From an uncultured Eubacterium sp. (GTDB lineage: Bacteria > Bacillota_A > Clostridia > Lachnospirales > Lachnospiraceae): a stretch of DNA of 26,970 nt. Of this stretch, positions 25,079 through 26,970 are shown piece by piece. The stretch is from the NCBI GenBank assembly GCA_947653505.1, contig CANTHI010000002.1, forward strand, positions 1 through 26,970, given 5' to 3'. The position numbers and the translations under genes are program-made. The notes below the pieces were generated by a model. That model ran no database searches. It saw only the letters and a program-made list of their open reading frames with translations, and had not been told where the DNA came from. How positions within the stretch are numbered: the stretch's first letter is position 1; every line of letters starts with the position of its first letter.

Positions 25079-26186
25079 GTATGATCAGGCAAGGGCTCTT
25101 GCGGCTGCAGGACATCGCGTAGTATTGTTTGCAATTGATCTGCGTTCCATCCGCAGAACCAGAAGATACGGGGTGCACAGTGGAAAAAGCGACGGAATTT
25201 TCTGGTACCGGATTGATATTCCGGTAGGTGCAGTGCCAATGGGAATACTTTGCAGGATAGGCCAGTGGGCTGTCTGTTATCTGTATCAGATTGTTTTTGG
25301 CGGAAGAAAAAGACCGGATATTATTCATGCGCATTTTACAGAACAGGGGTGTATGGCAGTGGCACTGGCTGAAAAAGAACAGATACCGCTTGTAATTACG
25401 GAACATTCTACGGATATGGTTGAAAAAAAGATTTCTGGTAAGTTAAGAAAGTATGCAGGAAAGAGTTATGCTGCGGCTGAAAAAGTAATTGCTGTCAGTA
25501 GCTGCCTTGCGTGTAAAATGGAGCAAAGAACAGGTAAATGTTGTGAAGTGATACCGAATATTGTAAGCAATGATGTATTGAAACAGAGCAATATAATAAA
25601 AACCGGTATTCAAAATAAAAAAAGAATGATACAGGATTGTTTTGGATTTGTGATGACAGGGAGTTTAATTGATAGAAAATGTCCCCAGCTTTTACTGGAA
25701 GCGTTTGCATGTCTTTATAAAAAATATCCGGATATCTGTCTGGGATTTATTGGTAGCGGGGAAAAGAAAAAAGAGCTGGAAACATATGTAAAACGGATGG
25801 GGCTGGAGAAAGCAGTCAGATTTTACGGTGTTCTTTCAAGAACAGAGATTGCAAAAGTTTATCAGGAATATGACTGCTTTGTACTTCCTTCAGAACTCGA
25901 AACATTTGGGGTTGTATATATAGAAGCGATGGCAGCAGGACTTCCGGTGATCGCGACACGTTGCGGCGGACCGGAAGATTTTGTGACAGATGAAACAGGA
26001 TATTTAATAGCAGTAAATCAGAAACAGGAGCTTATAAACGCGATGGAAAAAATGTATCACAGACGGGGTGAATTTCAGGAAGAAACGATCCAAAAATATG
26101 CAAAAGAACATTTTTCAGAGGAAGCGGTTGCTGCCCGCCTGACAGACGTTTACAGGCAGGTGTTAAAGCAGTACCGGTCCGTGTGA
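25017..26186 (+). CDS. Glycosyltransferase family 4
   Basis: This 389-residue GT-B enzyme has NVLIIARGIPDQKSLLGIFEYDQARALAAAGH at the start, IIHAHFTEQGCMAVALAE, ITEHSTDM, VIPNIVSNDV, a nucleotide-binding half with GFVMTGSLIDRKCPQLLLEA and GFIGSGEKKKELE, and the E-x7-E type donor motif in SELETFGVVYIEAMAAGLPV followed by CGGPEDFV. The ATG at 25017 is preceded by aaggag at 25006-25011. A longer open frame back to 24909 reads through the previous gene and is not family-like. Sugar specificity is unknown. Confidence 0.9.
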   Translation: MNVLIIARGIPDQKSLLGIFEYDQARALAAAGHRVVLFAIDLRSIRRTRRYGVHSGKSDGIFWYRIDIPVGAVPMGILCRIGQWAVCYLYQIVFGGRKRPDIIHAHFTEQGCMAVALAEKEQIPLVITEHSTDMVEKKISGKLRKYAGKSYAAAEKVIAVSSCLACKMEQRTGKCCEVIPNIVSNDVLKQSNIIKTGIQNKKRMIQDCFGFVMTGSLIDRKCPQLLLEAFACLYKKYPDICLGFIGSGEKKKELETYVKRMGLEKAVRFYGVLSRTEIAKVYQEYDCFVLPSELETFGVVYIEAMAAGLPVIATRCGGPEDFVTDETGYLIAVNQKQELINAMEKMYHRRGEFQEETIQKYAKEHFSEEAVAARLTDVYRQVLKQYRSV

Positions 26187-26201
26187 AAGGAATGGATTCG
26201 C

Positions 26202-26970
26202 ATGAAAATATATACAGTTACTTTTACCAATACCGTAAATGTTGGAGCCGCCCTTCAGGAGTATGCGCTTATGAAATATTTACAGTTAAAAGGACATGAG
26301 ACGGCGGTATTACATTTTGTTCCTCCGGTAATGGCAAGAGCAGAGTCTGTCTGGCCGGATTATATTGAAAACCGGAGTATTTTTCAGTACATAAAAAAAC
26401 TGCTCCTGCTGCCTGTGAATGTGCACAGACAAGTGAAATACCAGATTTTTTACAAAAAATATCTGACTCTTACGCCATTATGTACAAGCACGTCCGATAT
26501 CGAAAAGCTGGAACAGCCGGATTTATATATTGCCGGAAGTGATCAGATATGGAACGATGAAATCGTGCATTGGGAGGATGGATTTTTTTTGCACTTTCAG
26601 ACGGGTGCCAAAAAGGCGGCTTATGCAGGAAGCGCGGGCAGGGATGATTTTTCCGAAGAATTCCGGTATCTTTTGAAAAACAGGCTGCAGGATTTTTGCG
26701 CGGTATCCGTGAGGGAAGAAGCTTTACAGAAGGTCTGCTTATCAGAGGGCATAGCAGAAGCTGTACAGGTACTTGAGCCCGTTTTTTTCCTGTCTGCGAA
26801 GCATTACGAGTCAATTCTGATAAAACCTCGTATCCATAACTATATACTGCTTTATGAAACAGAGGTAAATGAAAACTGTATTCTGGCAGCGCGAAAACTG
26901 GCCAGACAGTTTCATTTGAAAATAGCGCAGATCAACCATATTAATAACAGATATCATGCAGACAGACTCT
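26202..26970 (+). CDS. Polysaccharide pyruvyltransferase family protein (3' truncated by window)
   Basis: The frame opens at ATG 26202 with aaagga about 10 nt upstream and is still open at the window end (256 codons). The product starts MKIYTVTFTNTVNVGAALQEYAL, and AGSDQIWNDE is the hallmark motif of the polysaccharide pyruvyltransferase / CsaB-WcaK family. AAYAGSAGRDDF and VSVREEAL follow in the expected order. Members add pyruvate ketals to sugars, giving acidic groups, though some act as other transferases. The C-terminal half is missing only because of the window edge. Confidence 0.85.
   Translation, partial: MKIYTVTFTNTVNVGAALQEYALMKYLQLKGHETAVLHFVPPVMARAESVWPDYIENRSIFQYIKKLLLLPVNVHRQVKYQIFYKKYLTLTPLCTSTSDIEKLEQPDLYIAGSDQIWNDEIVHWEDGFFLHFQTGAKKAAYAGSAGRDDFSEEFRYLLKNRLQDFCAVSVREEALQKVCLSEGIAEAVQVLEPVFFLSAKHYESILIKPRIHNYILLYETEVNENCILAARKLARQFHLKIAQINHINNRYHADRL

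Overview
The window looks like a Gram-positive gut-type Firmicute, most likely Lachnospiraceae. The grounds are strong AGGAGG-type ribosome sites, an EpsG-type polymerase, a CpsC/Wzz-type chain-length protein with a kinase-like tail, and the mixed-GC codon use. The family assignment is inference. All genes are on the + strand, mostly with 4-bp overlaps or short gaps, so the window reads as one very long capsule/exopolysaccharide operon that continues past the right edge.

Layout. 1-252: an intrinsic terminator of an upstream unit, then a 14-bp-arm AT-rich palindrome. 253-4269: XRE regulator, Wzz-like protein fused to a degenerate tyrosine-kinase-like domain, and a PglF/WbpM/CapD-type UDP-GlcNAc 4,6-dehydratase. 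4266-8232: GT2, GmhA, GT9 heptosyltransferase, GT2. 8260-10958: bifunctional HldE and HldD. 10980-13643: EpsG-like polymerase and Wzx flippase. 13651-16555: ArnB/PglE-class aminotransferase, PglC/WcfS-like initiating phosphoglycosyltransferase (its first ~35 residues lie in another frame) and a SAM methyltransferase. 16586-21978: GT4, then a WbpA/WbpI/WbpB/WbpD set. 21994-26970: AsnB-like amidotransferase, two GT4 enzymes and a pyruvyltransferase cut by the window edge; this last part is visibly more AT-rich.

How it fits together (inference from families). Three sugar-nucleotide routes converge. (1) PglF-like dehydratase plus 4-aminotransferase would give a UDP-4-amino-4,6-dideoxy-HexNAc, which the PglC-like enzyme would load on undecaprenyl phosphate. 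(2) GmhA, HldE and HldD would give ADP-L-glycero-D-manno-heptose, used by the GT9 enzyme; the GmhB phosphatase is not in the window. (3) WbpA, WbpB, WbpD and WbpI would give UDP-ManNAc3NAcA, though the expected WbpE-type 3-aminotransferase is not seen; AsnB may amidate the uronic acid. Six glycosyltransferases build the repeat, Wzx exports it, EpsG polymerises it, and the Wzz-like protein sets length.

The most unusual points are a heptose pathway inside a Gram-positive EPS operon, a kinase-dead Wzz fusion, a probable frameshift in the initiating transferase, and at least five independent short tandem repeats, four of them in-frame within coding sequence.
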